Notes: generated from the letters alone by a model not told the origin. Shown: positions 11,726-22,789, counted from the stretch's first letter. The stretch: 64,000 nucleotides of DNA from Schistocephalus solidus (GCA_017591395.1 WEDG01000745.1:56329-120328); one strand, 5' to 3'. Translations and numbers: made by a program.

Positions 11726-13928
11726 TTTAGAATTTATATTTGGTTAGCACCGGCAAGGCACTGTCTAAGCAAGCATTAGTAACGAAATAAAGTTATGACA
11801 ATGTGTGCAGATAAAATGTACAAATACATAACTTGTCCTGCTATGTCAACAGTTAGCGATGTTTCAAAATTAATGGTAAACTAGAAAAAATAGGCAGTGA
11901 AAAAAAACTCCTACCATAAAAATGGAGGAAGAGTTCTACAGGAATTCATTTTTTAAAAGAAGATAGGAGAAAAAACTGCTTAGGAAAAAATGGTCAGGTG
12001 GTAGAGTATGGTAATACGGTAGTAGCATTTCAGAATGAGATAATGAAACGTCGAGGTGATAAGTTCTTGATCACTTAGGCGTATGAAACAAAATCTCACG
12101 AAAATGCGTCAAAGAACTTAAGTCCTCAGCATCTAAGGATCGAGAATTGAATTCTGATGATGGTTAGTATCCAAAAAAGGTAGCATTTTAGACTGTGAAC
12201 CACCGAATGTGTACGTCCGAATGACGTCATTGTTTGGATGACTGGTGATATAAGGAGACATCATAGTTCATATGCGACCCAAGGTAGCGAAAATATAGTT
12301 TCAAGAGGGTCATTTAAATTCCCGATGGTCCTTTCTCCGAGTCAACGGGAAAGCTACTGGGAAAAGATTAGGAAAATAAAAGTTTAATAGAATCAGTGTT
12401 GAGATAAATGTGCAGTCTTCGCTTGAATGCAGATAGACTAGTTAACGACCTAATTTCAATTGACAAGTTATTCCAAAGAAAACTATACCTAGAAGCAAAG
12501 AGAAGAGAGAGCGTTTTCACGTGGAGGATGCAGGGGGAGGTATAATTAGTTCAGAATTTCTTAGATTATAAGGAAGACTAACGGGATTAATGACAGAAAG
12601 CTTGGGGAAAGTTGAACTATTATTTAGTCAGAAAAATAGACAAAAGCCTGCTTCAAGTCTCCTGACCCAAAGAAATTTTAGCTTCATTAGCTGGCATCTT
12701 GTTGAGTAGGAAGTAGTTAAAAGAGTAGGAAATAGGAGTTTTTTGTGAAATGTCTTTGGACATTTTCAATTTTTGAACGGCTAGATTCGTTCATCAAACC
12801 GAAGAAAGGACAGCAAAATTCAAGAATAGGAAGTACAAACATACAATAAAGTCTTAATTTAATTTCAGGAAGGTAGAAATTATAAGAAATAAAGCCACAA
12901 ATCTGAGCAGCTTTGGCCGTAATTCTATCGGCATGAGGCGAAAGATCTAATATATTTGTGTAGCTTAAGCCTAAGTCCTTGTTGGAGGAACATTCAATCA
13001 TAGGGCAACCTTTGAAAATAAGAGGATGCGGCAGCCTTACAGGCCCAAAACTCATGTAGCGACACTTAGTAGGTGAGAACTCCATTGGCCATGTGGAGCT
13101 CCAGGCCGAAAGAGCTGCTAAGTCTGAATGAATTTGTTCTAGGCACCGTTCGGTCGTAGAGTTAGAGAAGGAATACACGCATTTGAGGTCCTCAGCATAA
13201 ATAAAAGATTGAGAATGTTTAACTATCGATGAAATATCATTTATATACAGTAAGAACAACAGAGGACCTAATAAGGTACCTTGAAGTACGCCACTCGCAA
13301 TCGGGGTAGCACTTGAGTATGAGGACCCCACTAAATCGTTTTGTTTTCGATCATTTAGGTATGATCTAATAAAGTCAGTAACGGGACTACGAAATCCTAT
13401 AGCTGCTAGTTTAGCTAGAAGTCGTTTATGAGGCACTTTATCGAATGCCTTACTAAGATCAAAATATATAACGACCACAGAGAGATGATCATTACGAAGA
13501 GAGTTTAGTAGATTTAGAAAAGACATGTGGCAGGTTTCACAAGAGCGGTCCGGTAAGAAGCCGTGTTGGGAAAAGTTGATAATTTGATTGCTTATGCAAA
13601 AATCCATGATTTGTTTTGCAATTAGTTTTTCGAAGAGTTTAGCAAGAGAGATCGTTTTATGAACACCGCGCTAGCTATGAATGTCCGAGCGGGAACCAGA
13701 TTTAAAAACTGGTATTATAATAGAAGTTTTTCAGAAATCGGGGAAGAGACCATTTTTGAGAAATACTGAGAATAACTTGCTTAGTAAAGGTGGAAAATCC
13801 CTTAACTGTTTAATAAGTGAGTTTGGAATGTTATCAGTTCCAACCGAATGTGAATTTTTTAGGTGAGCTATTTCCTTTTGAATACATGAAGGTGAGTAAT
13901 TAATGGTTGATAGAAGTGAATTTGATTA
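11726..13928 (-). mobile_element. CR1-like family A insert inside family B
   Basis: Reverse family A copy, 2.2 kb, 5'-truncated. Its tail (TTTTTAGAATTTAT) sits at 11726 and its 5' end at about 13928, in the linker before the RT. It interrupts the forward B element at the start of the RT region. No clear target duplication is seen and roughly 9 bases of target appear lost, in line with CR1-type elements, which make few or no duplications. Confidence 0.88.
12717..13607 (-). pseudogene. family A ORF2 reverse transcriptase fragment
   Basis: An open stretch of 296 codons covers most of the RT. Motif A FDLSKAFD is at residues 49-56, motif B GVLQGTLLGPLLF follows, and motif C is at about residues 137-140. 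Motif C reads YAED where YADD is expected, so the first catalytic aspartate of the pair is replaced by glutamate. The C-terminal part includes MFVLPILEFCCPFFG, shared by all A copies. The frame runs off in the thumb, and the EN is absent through 5' truncation. It is a dead copy, though one of the better preserved. Confidence 0.85.
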
Positions 13929-14730
13929 CAGACAAGCTGATGCATAACCAAACAGATAATAACCTACTTAATGCGACGCAGCATGGGTTTCTCGGATAAA
14001 GATCGTGTGACACCTGCCAGCTCTCTTACTTTGATTATGTGCTACAATCTAGACATAGTGGTTTTGCAATCTACACCGTTTGTTTCGACTTCACGAAAGC
14101 TTTTCATCGTGTTGACCATGATCTCATCCTGCTTAAACTTACCTGCTTCAGCATTGGTAATAAGCTTCTGAACCTAATATCCTCCTATTTAAATGCTCGT
14201 GCACAGCAAGTTAAAATTTCTGATGTTATCTCCAACCCCACGCACGTGAGGAGTGGAGTTATTCAGGGTAACGTACTCGGCCCGCTTCTTTTTTGCCTTT
14301 TTGTGAACGATGTTCCTGATTTTTTTCAGCATGAAAGGCAATTTATGCATGCTGATGATTTAAAAGTTGCCTATCGCTATAAACCGGCTGATCGCAAATC
14401 TTGCTTGAGCTCTTAAAAAAGGTTCTTTTAGCCTTCGCTCAGTGGTGTCGCACGTGGCGCCTTTCGCTTTCTTGGCACAAGTTCTCCGTTATGGTTAGTG
14501 GTGACAACCATCAGCCTCATCTAAGCACAGATGGTCATGACCTAAATATGCTTGGGGTTATAAAGAATCTGGGCATATCATATTCTAGTAGTCTTAATCT
14601 GTCTTGTCTTAATCTGATTGTCTCGAAAGCACGCCAAACCACTGGGTTTATTCTCAGAAATTTAAAAAATGTCAATATTAGGACAAGCCTTTATAAAATG
14701 TATGTCAGACCTAGCCTGGAATACTGCTAG
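13929..14730 (+). pseudogene. family B ORF2 reverse transcriptase fragment
   Basis: Overlapping frames 14039-14416 and 14401-14730 cover RT motif A (FDFTKAFH, where the family has FDFTKAFD), motif B (GVIQGNVLGPLLF) and motif C, which reads HADD instead of YADD. The frame shifts near 14400. The second piece carries the family B string WRLSLSWHKFSVMV and ends at LEYC with a stop. A near-identical copy lies inverted at 32523-33214, where motif C has decayed further to HTDD. Confidence 0.85.
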
Positions 14731-15516
14731 TTTCTATTTAGCCTTCTGCACGCGAGTGAACGGAGGAAGATAGAATCAGTCCAGCACTTCTTAACTAAAA
14801 TAGTTTTCACTTCAGAGCACAGAAACCGGTTCTACCAACAACACTGTGAGCTTACAAGCCTCAACCCATTGTTGCTTCGTAGATTACAGAAAGGACTATT
14901 TTTACTGTTTAAACATTAAAACAGTCTTACCTTTAAGCCCCCTTACATCCCTGAGACAGCTCGACCACTCTCGGCGCACCAGTCATCGAGATGTATTTTT
15001 ATTTCTTCCTTTGTCACGCACCGTTAGATACCGTCAGATTTTTCGGTAAACGCTATAGCAATCTGGAATAAACGACCAAGAAGGTTTAAAATTCAGCAAA
15101 TCTATCCTTTATTTACGAGAGCTGTCACTAGTTTTCTACATTCAGGACACCTCTCACAAATTTTGGGTGCTGATTTTTTGGAAGCTCTCTTCCGTTCTGA
15201 TGGCGTCCACGGACTCTTAATCCGGTGCCGGACTTCATGCTGAAGGCAATTTTGCTGGCTCTGCAGTCCGTAATCGGGTTATTTCTCAGTTGACAGTGAG
15301 CAGCAGTTCGCCGGCATACCTGCTGCTAGAACATAATACCTGATCTACAGCAATTAAAGGAGAAGTACTACACCGTGCACCTGTGTCAATACTTCCCTGT
15401 ACTGAACCTTTATCCATTCAATAAGCTTTATTTTGTTCTCCTTCTCACAGGAGTTGGGTTGGACATAACACCGGAAATTTTAAATCGTTTTGTGCGAGCA
15501 TCCAAATAGCAGGACT

Positions 15517-15708
15517 TTAAGTTCGGAAGTTTGCTACCAAGTTTTGGCAGTAGGAGATCATGGTCAACGTGATCAAAGGTTTCATCGAAATCGAAAAATC
15601 CACAGACAGTTCAAAACTGCTGTCTCTAGATTGTAGCACATGATCAAAGAAAGAGACATGGCAGGTGTCACATGATCTTTTTTTCAAGAAACCCATGTTG
15701 TGCCACAT
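15517..15708 (-). pseudogene. family B RT N-terminal fragment
   Basis: Short open piece with NMGFLKKRSCDTCHVSFF, the conserved start of the family B RT fingers, followed by a frameshifted motif A region. The same piece is repeated inverted at 31544-31735. The RT ends about 60 nt further on, at the junction with the forward B copy. Confidence 0.75.
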
Positions 15709-16193
15709 TGAGTAGGTTATTCTCCGTTAGTTGACACATCATATTGTCTTTTATCCATGTCTCCAAGATCTTTAAGGCTACTGGTACTGTATTTATTGGC
15801 CCACAGTCGTCAAATGGCCTATATCAGCCGTGTTCGGGTATAGACAGAATGTGCGATTCCTTTCGTAAAATAGGACAGGTTTCACTTTCAAGAGCAAGAT
15901 TAAATATCTTTTACAGAAGGAACGGCAATATACCATTTGCATCCAAATTTAGAATGCTGACCAGGACGACATCTGGTTCAGGACTGTAAGATTGACGAAA
16001 ACGCGAAAAAGCTATGGCCACGTCCAAGAGGGTAAACGTTATGGTTTCGATGACGGTACTGATCCAAACCTAGATGTTCAGAAAGGGAGCGACATAATTT
16101 TCATTAAAAATTCTGGACAAAAGCATTGAAGCTATCAGCCGTCAACTTAGCGTCAGCTATGCGGTTTCCTAATTCGTCTCGAAGAATGCGTTG

Positions 16194-16778
16194 CTAACTT
16201 TTTCTGTGCGCGTTTGCTACGCACGAAAAGAGTTTAGTGACATTTAACCAAGGGTTTCCATCAAATTTGACCTCATCAACTAGTAGGTTTTCTTCAGACA
16301 GCTTCTTAGCCATTTTAGAGATTAGTTGGATTAAGGGCAGGACGGAAGTATCTTTTTGTAAATGAAAAAGACGTAAGAGTCTACGCAGTCTACGGCGGAA
16401 AAATAAAGGGAGGTAGACTTCTTCCTTGACATTAATTATTTTCTTATGGAGGCAAAAACGAGAAATAAGCGGATTCAGAACTTGGTGCAATTTAGCAGTA
16501 CAAAAATACACATCCAAACTTAGAAAGAAGCTAGTCTTATCGTGGAAATTAAGATGTGTTAGTAATTTCCCCATATTTTGATCGGAAATCACGGAAAAAA
16601 CTTTATTTTTTGAAAACGCTTTACCAGACTCTAGTTCCTGCGTAGAAAAAATTATGGCATGATAAGCAATCCCATGTGAGTCTAAAGGTAACACTGACAA
16701 TGGCTTAAAACCTCTACAGAAAATAAGATCAAATATGTGTGATCCTCGGGTGGGAAAATCAACTACCTGGTCCCACAT
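16194..16778 (-). pseudogene. family B ORF2: EN C-terminus and linker
   Basis: An open stretch of 194 codons begins with MWDQVVDFPTRGSHIFDLIF at the EN C-terminus and continues into the linker (KKIINVKEEVYLPLFFRRRL). The catalytic SDH box reads AYHAI, so the EN aspartate is lost, and the frame is open only by chance. The duplicate at 30472-31056 differs by two or three residues. In the B family this piece should be continuous with EN upstream, where stops occur. Confidence 0.8.
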
Positions 16779-17483
16779 GCCGATAGCTTTGGCCTTAAGT
16801 AATTCTTTGAACTTTGCAGGACCGGAAGGCAGAAAAGAATGAACGTCAGGAAGATTTTAGTCACCTGCAATCAAGCAGTTCTTCTGATTTAAGTAAGCTG
16901 CGGCGTGAAAGACAGAGATCGTAATCCTTACTGGCGTTATGGGTGGTAGACACAACCCACGAGTACAGAGTAGTTATCCTTTAGAACAACTCGGAACTAG
17001 CAGCTCTCTTCTACCGCGGTAAATTGTCAATAGTCCAGTGGCAGAAATGTAGGTGGCTGCTTAACATAGATACATCTTCCTCCACCATGACCCTCGTATC
17101 GATCATTCCGAATGTAAGCGTAGCCTAAATAGAAAACTTGAAGTTGGATACCCAAAGTATTGCCCATGTATCTGTTACTATTACAATGTCTAATCTCTGA
17201 ATGAAAACTAGAGTCTGGAGCAGAGACATCATAAAACGCAGAGACATCATAAAACGTTCATAAAACGCCCTCTCTTGCTAAACTCTTCGAAAAACTAATT
17301 GCAAAACAAATCACGGATTTTTGCATAAGCAATAAAATTATCAACTTATCCCTAACACGGCTTCTTACCGGACCGTTCTTGTGAAACCTGCCACATGTCT
17401 TTTTCTAAATCTACTAACCTCTTCGTAATGATCATCTATCTGTAGTAGTTATCTATTTTGATCTTAGTAAGGCATTCGATAAG

Positions 17484-18569
17484 GTGCCTCATAAACGACT
17501 TCTAGCTAAACTAGAAGCTATAGGATTCCGTAGTCCCCTAACTGACTTTATTAGATCATACCTAAATGATCAAAAACAAAAAGTTTTAGTAGGGTCCTCA
17601 TACTCAAGTCCTACCCCGATTGTCAGTGGTGTCCTTCAAGGTACCTTATTAGGTCCTTTGTTGTTCTTACTGTATATAAATGATATTACATCGATAGTTA
17701 AACATTCTCAATCTTTTATTTATGCTGATGATCTCAAATGCGTTTATTCTTTCTCTAACTCTACAACCGAACGGTGCCTAGAACAAATTCATTCAGACTT
17801 AGACGCTCTTTCGGCCTGGAGCTCCACATGGCTAATGGAGTTCTCACCTACTAAGTGTCGCTACATGAGTTTTGGGCCTGTAAGGCTGCCGCAACCTCTT
17901 ATCTTTGAAGGTTGCCATATGATTGAATGTTCCTCCATCAAGGACTTGGGCTTAAGCTACACCAATAAATTAGATCTTTCGCCTCATGCCGATAGAATTA
18001 CGGCCAAAGCTGCTCAGATTTGCGGCTTTATTTCTTATAATTTCTACCTTCCTGAAATTAAATTAAGACTTTATCGTATGTTTGTACTTCCCATTCTTGA
18101 ATTTTGCTGTCCTTTTTTTCGGTTTGATGAACGAATCTAGCCGTTCAAAAATTGAAAAATGTTCAAAGAAATTTCACCAAAAACTCCTATATCCGACTAT
18201 TTTTAACTACTTCCTACTCAACAAGATGCCAGCTAACGAAGCTAAAATTTCTTTGGGTCAGGAGACTTGAAGCAGGCTTTTGTCTCCTTTTTCGTCTTAA
18301 TAATAGTTCAACTCTCCCAAAAGCTTTCTGTCATTACCCCCGTTAGTCTTCCTTATAACCTAAGAAATTCTGAACTAATTATACCTCCCCTGCATCATCC
18401 ACGTGTTAACGCTCTCTCTTCTTTGCTTCTAGGTATAGTTTTTCTTTGGAATAACTTGCCAATTGAAATAAGGTCGTTAACTAGTCTATCTGCATTCAAG
18501 CGAAGACTGCACATTTATCTTAACACTGATTCTATTAACCTTTTATTTTCCTCATCTTTTTCCCAGTAG
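17484..18569 (+). pseudogene. family A ORF2 RT to C-terminus, intact YADD
   Basis: Frame 17484-18140 (218 codons) covers RT motif B (GVLQGTLLGPLLF), the catalytic YADD (residues 80-83) and the segment ending LPILEFCCPFF. A run of extra T at about 18115-18120 then shifts the frame. 18152-18346 and 18267-18569 continue the C-terminal region, including FLWNNLPIEIRSLTSLSAFK. Motif A lies just upstream of 17484 and is readable as YFDLSKAFDKV. Among the A copies here this RT keeps all catalytic residues, yet the frameshift and missing EN make it inactive. Confidence 0.85.
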
Positions 18570-18946
18570 CTTTCCCCATGACTCGGAGAAAGGACCATCG
18601 GGAATTTGAGTAACCCTCTTGAAACTATATTTACGCTACCTGGAGACGCCCATGAACAATAATGTCTCCTTATATCACCCCGTCCTCCAAACGATGACGT
18701 CATTCGGACGTACAAATTCGGTGGTCCACAGTCTTAAATGCTGCGGTTTCTTTGGATACTAACCATCATCAGAATTCAATTCCTGGATCCTATGATGCTG
18801 AGGACTTAAGTTCATTGACGCATTTTCGTGAGATTCTGTTTCATACGCCTAAGTGATCAAGAACGAATCACCTCGACGTTTCATTATCTCATTCTGAAAT
18901 GCTACTGCAGTATTACCCTATTCTACCACCTGACTATTTTTCCTAA

Positions 18947-19032
18947 GCAGTTTTTCTCCTACCTTCTATTCGAAAATGAAGACCTATTGAACTCTGCCTC
19001 AATTTTCATGGTAGGAGTTTTTTTTTCACTGC
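18947..19032 (+). promoter_or_regulatory. conserved 3' UTR hairpin, family A
   Basis: GCAGT and CTCCTACC on the left arm pair with GGTAGGAG and ACTGC on the right arm, leaving two facing T-runs as an internal loop. The same layout recurs in the 3' UTRs of families B, B2 and C. The role as RT recognition signal is inferred from known 3' stem-loops of L2/CR1-like elements. Confidence 0.7.
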
Positions 19033-19205
19033 CTATTTTTTCTAGTTCACCATTAATTTTAAAACATTGCTAACTGTTGACATAGCAGGACAATTTATGA
19101 ATTTGTACATTTTATCTGCACACATTGTCATAACTTTATTTCGTTACTAATGTTTGCTTAGACAGTACCTTCCCGGTGCTAACCAAATATAAATTCTAAA
19201 ATTCT

Positions 19206-19580
19206 AAAGCAGAGATCTGGCATTTAAAACAAAAAGTTTAAGGGGGCAAGATTTGGTTTTTGGGAGTGGACATATACGCTGTCAGGGTGACAGCCTTCGG
19301 CCAAATAAATTCTCTTTTAATTTAAATTAATTGTCCGTCCCTTATTTGGAGATGTGCCTCGCTATTGGTCCTTCTTTTTTCCAGTTCTCTTAACAATTAT
19401 CTAATTTTCATTTGCTCTTTCAGCCCGAATTCCGACTGAAAGGACTTCAGAATGCCGACTCCGTTGGGTTGATTTTGTCTGTATCAGGAAATGTGCCTGT
19501 GCTTCATTTTTCAATATTATTTTAAGATTTATTTGTCGAGGATTCTAATTGGATGCTATATGACTTGAGAATGTGCATTG
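19206..19580 (-). pseudogene. family B ORF1 end and ORF1-ORF2 spacer
   Basis: Read on the reverse strand, this matches 25350-25760 of the near full-length B copy: the ORF1 C-terminal segment (HILKAY then PRPLKIIL-like codons, degraded), the LKERMKMRRL-like basic tail and the spacer with the GCCGAAGGC box. It is continuous in the B element with 17232 on one side and 21664 on the other. Against the inverted duplicate at 29928-30015, about 7% of bases differ, clearly more than in the neighbouring arm. Confidence 0.75.
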
Positions 19581-19967
19581 AGTCACCGTCACTTAGCAAT
19601 GATTTTGCATTCAATTGCTCCACTATTCGTTGATTTTAAGCAGGGTTTCTTCCACAGTGACCATGCATTAATTCACTGTTGCTTACCAATTGTCTCATCG
19701 AAAAAGGCTAGCGCCGTTCGTACCTATCATGCTTTTGACCTCGCAGATATGAGCTTAATGAACAACTTTTTGGACTCATTGAACTGGCAGCACCTCTCCT
19801 TAATGAACGACGAAGCAAGTCTTTCTGACTTCATGTCAGTCGTTTCAAATAATATCCTGGAATTTTCGCCAACCAAAATTGTTAAGCCCTACACTTCGGA
19901 ATCCACCGTCCCTCACTTTCTTTTGCCAGGACTAAAGAAATTGAGGAAGCAATTAAAATATCAATAA
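19581..19967 (+). pseudogene. family C ORF2: EN C-terminus and linker
   Basis: Open 129-codon frame. It carries SDHALIHCCLPI, the last catalytic box of the AP-endonuclease, then a linker ending VPHFLLPGLKKLRKQLK. The EN N-terminal catalytic residues are absent, because the copy is 5'-truncated at about 19581. The equivalent A segment (58396-59259) carries SDHAIIHCCFPI. Confidence 0.8.
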
Positions 19968-20198
19968 ACTTGTTGGTTATCTGTTCATATAAGGATTGCA
20001 GAGATTTTTGAATTAGCCTCTACGATTCGGCTTGCACATGACAGACAGATAGAATCTTGTGCACTCAGCGAGCCAAACTCTGCAAAATCTGCTGCTCAAC
20101 TGTTCCGCCGTCGATCCTGCTCTAAACGAGGTTATGAAATACCTCCATTACTAAATGAAACTAAGAACTTCGTTCTCGAAGACTCTGACAAGGCAGAA

Positions 20199-20639
20199 TT
20201 GTTACGTGCATTCTTTGCAAATAATCTTACGATGGAATCTGAACCAGTTCCGACATTTCAGGCATCCTCATTGAATGTGATCAGCACTATTGATTTCTCC
20301 TTAGAAATAATTCGAAAGCAAATAATTCGTCTGAAAAACTCGCACTCTTCGGAAATAAAGTCAAACCTATACCGCATGTTTGTTCTTCCTATCCTAGAAT
20401 ACTGCTGTCCCCTCTTTGGGCTAATGAACGCCTCTGACTGCAGTAAGATTGAGAAATTTCAGAGGGTTTTTACTCGACCACTATTTTCTCTTCCTGGATC
20501 CAGTATCTCTTTAACGGATATATGCAAGTTAGCAAACATTAAACTTCTGTGGGTCAGAAAACTCGAAGCCGGTCTCTGCTTCCTGTTTACGTTAACTATA
20601 GCCCAAATCTCCTATGAATTAACGCTCTCACTCCGGTAG
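20199..20639 (+). pseudogene. family C ORF2 RT with core deleted in frame
   Basis: A 146-codon frame joins the pre-RT linker (IIRKQIIRLKNSHS) directly to the thumb (EIKSNLYRMFVLPILEYCC). The whole RT palm, with motifs A, B and C, is missing. The deletion keeps the frame, so the open length is misleading. The end carries KLEAGLCFLFTLTIAQ. The same thumb region in another C copy lies at 62164-62535 on the reverse strand. Confidence 0.82.
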
Positions 20640-21349
20640 ATCGACCCTATGCCACTCGTAATTCCTCCATGATCATTTCACCACCCCTTAGCTCCACAAC
20701 TAACCGGTCTCAGTTTTTTGCCTCCAAATATGCTTTCATCTGGAATAATCTTCCACTGCAAATTAGGTTTTCGTCTACATAAGCTATTTTCAAAACAAAG
20801 TTACGCAAACAATTAACTTCGGGAGATATAAAGTCCTTATTGTCTGTTTCCTTCCCAAACTCGCAAATTTTGGATTTTAAAAAGGTTCCTCCTGGTATTT
20901 GAGGCAGCTAACTTGATATTATATTTGTCTCTAATTATATTTCCATCATCCTCTGCAGAGTCAATCTTTGCATTCACTTTTTCGTCCCCTCTCTTTTAAA
21001 CTTGCATCGCCAACTCTTGACAACCTTGATACTTTCCTCCGATTTTGCAACCCCGACGATGGTCTCCAGGTTCAGTTGATGATCAAGGGGGGTTCTGATG
21101 GTTTTGCCTCTTTGATTGGTGGACTATGCAGTTAGCAAGTTCGCATCTTAATGAGAATCTCACGATCTCTACTCTCACCTCTGGTGTCCACGATGAGTTC
21201 CTCCTCTCTCACCTCCACTGGTGGTTACAAACAGTAGCTCTGACTGCTATATTATCTCTCACACGACAAGGAGCGTTTCAAACTCTCATACGTTGTCAGA
21301 AACATCACAATACTATCCCATTGCATCTAGCTATAAATGTTTTAGTGAA

Positions 21350-21432
21350 GCAGTTCTTTTTCTCCTAATTTTTTTAAATTGGCGGCTCGCCGAACTCCGC
21401 CTCCGATTTAACCGTAGGAGTTTTTTCCCGGC
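21350..21432 (+). promoter_or_regulatory. conserved 3' UTR hairpin, family C
   Basis: GCAGT, a T-run and CTCCTA on the left face TAGGAG and a T-run on the right. The outer ACTGC has decayed to CCGGC in this copy, whereas it is kept at 53691-53695 (reverse) in the other C copy. Confidence 0.6.
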
Positions 21433-21663
21433 TTTTTTTCTAGTTCACCGTATATGTCAAAGATTGTTGAATATTGTTTTAAAAATGGCAAATCATTCTG
21501 AATCGGATATGCATACCATATTGTTCATTTCCGCTGTCAATATTGCTGCTCACATAGTGCAACAATTATCCACTTTGTATTTATTTATACCGCGATACTA
21601 AGTTTGAAATGACGGGGCTCTCTGGGCCTTAAATATACAATTAATTTATTTTATTTATTTATA

Positions 21664-22150
21664 GTCTCCATCGGGTGCCTGTTTGCTACTCAGATCTTTC
21701 AATGGAGCGAGTGCTTGCATCCAGTTCACTTGTCCCGATAGGTCCAGATGAACCGGGTATTGAGCTGGCTAGAGCAAAATCCGTGAACGGCTTGGTCTTC
21801 CTAGAATTTATCTTTTTTGGATTTAGGAACTCACTAACCTCTTTAACATCGCATTTTGGTGTAGCATTCAGCAGCGATGGGGCACTGGGTTTGAAAGCCA
21901 CATCATTGCTGATGCTGCCTAAGCTATGTGATCATGATTTGGAGCAAGGACTAGGTGGGACTCCGTTTCGAACTAACGAAACGTCCTCTGGTTGACTGGA
22001 TTCGGAAAAAGGATATATTTTTTGGTAGTTTTGGGTATGGCTGAGGAGGCTGTATATGCAAACGACTGTTCTTTACCGTTGGTTTTTACGGAAAGGTTAT
22101 CTTTTTCTTGCTTTAGAAGGGCTACCTCCTGCTCCATCAGGAAAAAAATA
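21664..22150 (-). pseudogene. family B ORF1 N-terminal half
   Basis: Reverse-strand match to ORF1 of the near full-length B copy. It starts at a LMEQEVALLKQEKDNL-type heptad segment (coiled coil) and runs through a Ser/Pro-rich region to KCDVKEVSEFLNPKKI and PGSSGPIGTSELDAST, which parallels the other copy's CDVEEVGEFVKPKKK and PGSSGSIRQSELVTST. Frame 21901-21686 is open. It is separated from the ORF1 end by the family C insert. ORF1 proteins of such elements bind their RNA. Confidence 0.8.
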
Positions 22151-22699
22151 CAGTCTGTGAAATGATGGCAGTTTGTTATTAGAAGATTTAATACAAGAGC
22201 ATTGTGTTTTTAGTCTCCCGCCGTTTATTAGAACCGGGATTCTTCACCATCTGTTAGTTTGACCTTCGTTTTCGACGATGTCCACCGTATGCACCGCAGC
22301 AGTGTGGTGCTGGGGCCATGATTTGCGCGTGAAATGTTTTTAAGTGATAGTAAACTTGCACTGCATCTACCACACTCTCTCCTCCCTCACCCAACTTTGC
22401 CCGGTGTCAAGGCAGAATCAAGAAGACCGGAGGTGGAATCAGGCCCATGTAAATCAAATCCCACAGAAAAGAATTGTCGTACATGGTAAAAGTATCTGGT
22501 GTGGCATGAGCCGGCACCGTTTGGCACCGTTTTTTGTGACCCCCATGTTCAGCAGTTTTTTGCGACTTCAACCCAAATAACACCTGTCGTTCCCTTATTC
22601 GGCCCACGGGTTGATCCAGCACATCTATCACGTGGCCCGTTTAGAGGGCATCATACAAAGGCGCATTAACGTAAGGTTGTTCGTTATTGGCTGAAAACT
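22151..22699. other. mostly unassigned, possible B 5' remnant
   Basis: No confident coding sequence. A CGGCGGGAG box near 22210-22225 on the reverse strand weakly resembles the region ahead of ORF1 in the full B copy (about 24616-24635), so the reverse B element may extend into this stretch. Confidence 0.35.
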
Positions 22700-22789
22700 T
22701 CATATATGTGGGCTGTAGCGTCAGCACGATTTCTTTCAAGTTCGAAGGTGACATCGGGCTCAACGGAAGTGAACTCCATCAATTATGTA

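Larger units (their letters stand above)
10363..15455 (+). mobile_element. CR1-like family B element, split by a family A insert
   Basis: Forward family B copy in two parts: 10363-11725 (EN, linker, start of RT) and 13929-15455 (RT to 3' UTR). The two halves join at GACC/AGACAAG, matching continuous sequence around 27240-27265 in the near full-length B copy with about 9 nt lost. The inserted DNA is a reverse family A copy (11726-13928). The element begins at the first codons of ORF2 (GCCAGATCTCTGC), so ORF1 is missing. It ends short of its tail, joining a reverse B copy tail to tail. The EN keeps SSDHA and an ITET box, but stops and frameshifts abound. Confidence 0.85.
13941..17232 (+). repeat. 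left arm of a 3.3-kb inverted duplication
   Basis: This segment is repeated in reverse at 30018-33312, with paired coordinates summing to 47,250-47,253 throughout. Only about three net indel bases occur over 3.3 kb, and identity is about 99% in the stretches I compared. It includes the 3' part of the forward B copy, the tail-to-tail B/B junction and most of the reverse B copy. Its ends lie within about 13 bp of one A insertion (ends 13928) and exactly at another (starts 17233). Confidence 0.92.
17233..19205 (+). mobile_element. CR1-like family A insert with known empty site
   Basis: Forward, 5'-truncated family A copy of about 1.97 kb inserted into the reverse B element. The inverted duplicate at 30011-30029 lacks it and preserves the empty site, so the ends are known to within 2 bp. 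The 5' junction carries an 18-bp tandem duplication of target plus element bases (17220-17255). The 3' end is TCTAAAATTCTAAA, directly followed by target GCAGAGATCTGG. There is no conventional target duplication. Confidence 0.92.
19581..21662 (+). mobile_element. CR1-like family C element
   Basis: Forward copy of a third CR1-like family, inserted in the reverse B element. It holds the EN end, the linker, a much-deleted RT and a 1-kb 3' UTR ending in TTTATTTATTTAT. Proteins resemble family A but are distinct (RMFVLPILEYCCPLFG against RMFVLPILEFCCPFFG). The last kilobase matches 53462-54510 on the reverse strand, which defines the 3' UTR. Confidence 0.82.
15456..22150 (-). mobile_element. CR1-like family B element, split by A and C inserts
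   Basis: Reverse family B copy in three parts. 21664-22150 holds the ORF1 N-terminal half, 19206-19580 the ORF1 end and ORF1-ORF2 spacer, and 15456-17232 EN to early RT. Between them lie a forward family C copy (19581-21662) and a forward family A copy (17233-19205). About 120 nt of ORF1 are missing at the C insertion. The 3' part of RT and the 3' UTR are lost at the tail-to-tail junction with the forward B copy at about 15455. The right limit is uncertain; weak similarity may extend past 22200. Confidence 0.8.

Noticed and set aside
12155..12215. Hammerhead-like CTGATGATGG...GAAAC in the antisense of the A 3' UTR (also 37490, 54950)
   Set aside because: Extra bases separate the possible stem II from GAAA, the box lies on the antisense strand, and this copy lacks the GAAAC.
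20199..20639. Intact small gene of 146 codons
   Set aside because: It is a family C ORF2 whose RT core was deleted in frame, as alignment to A and to the other C copy shows.
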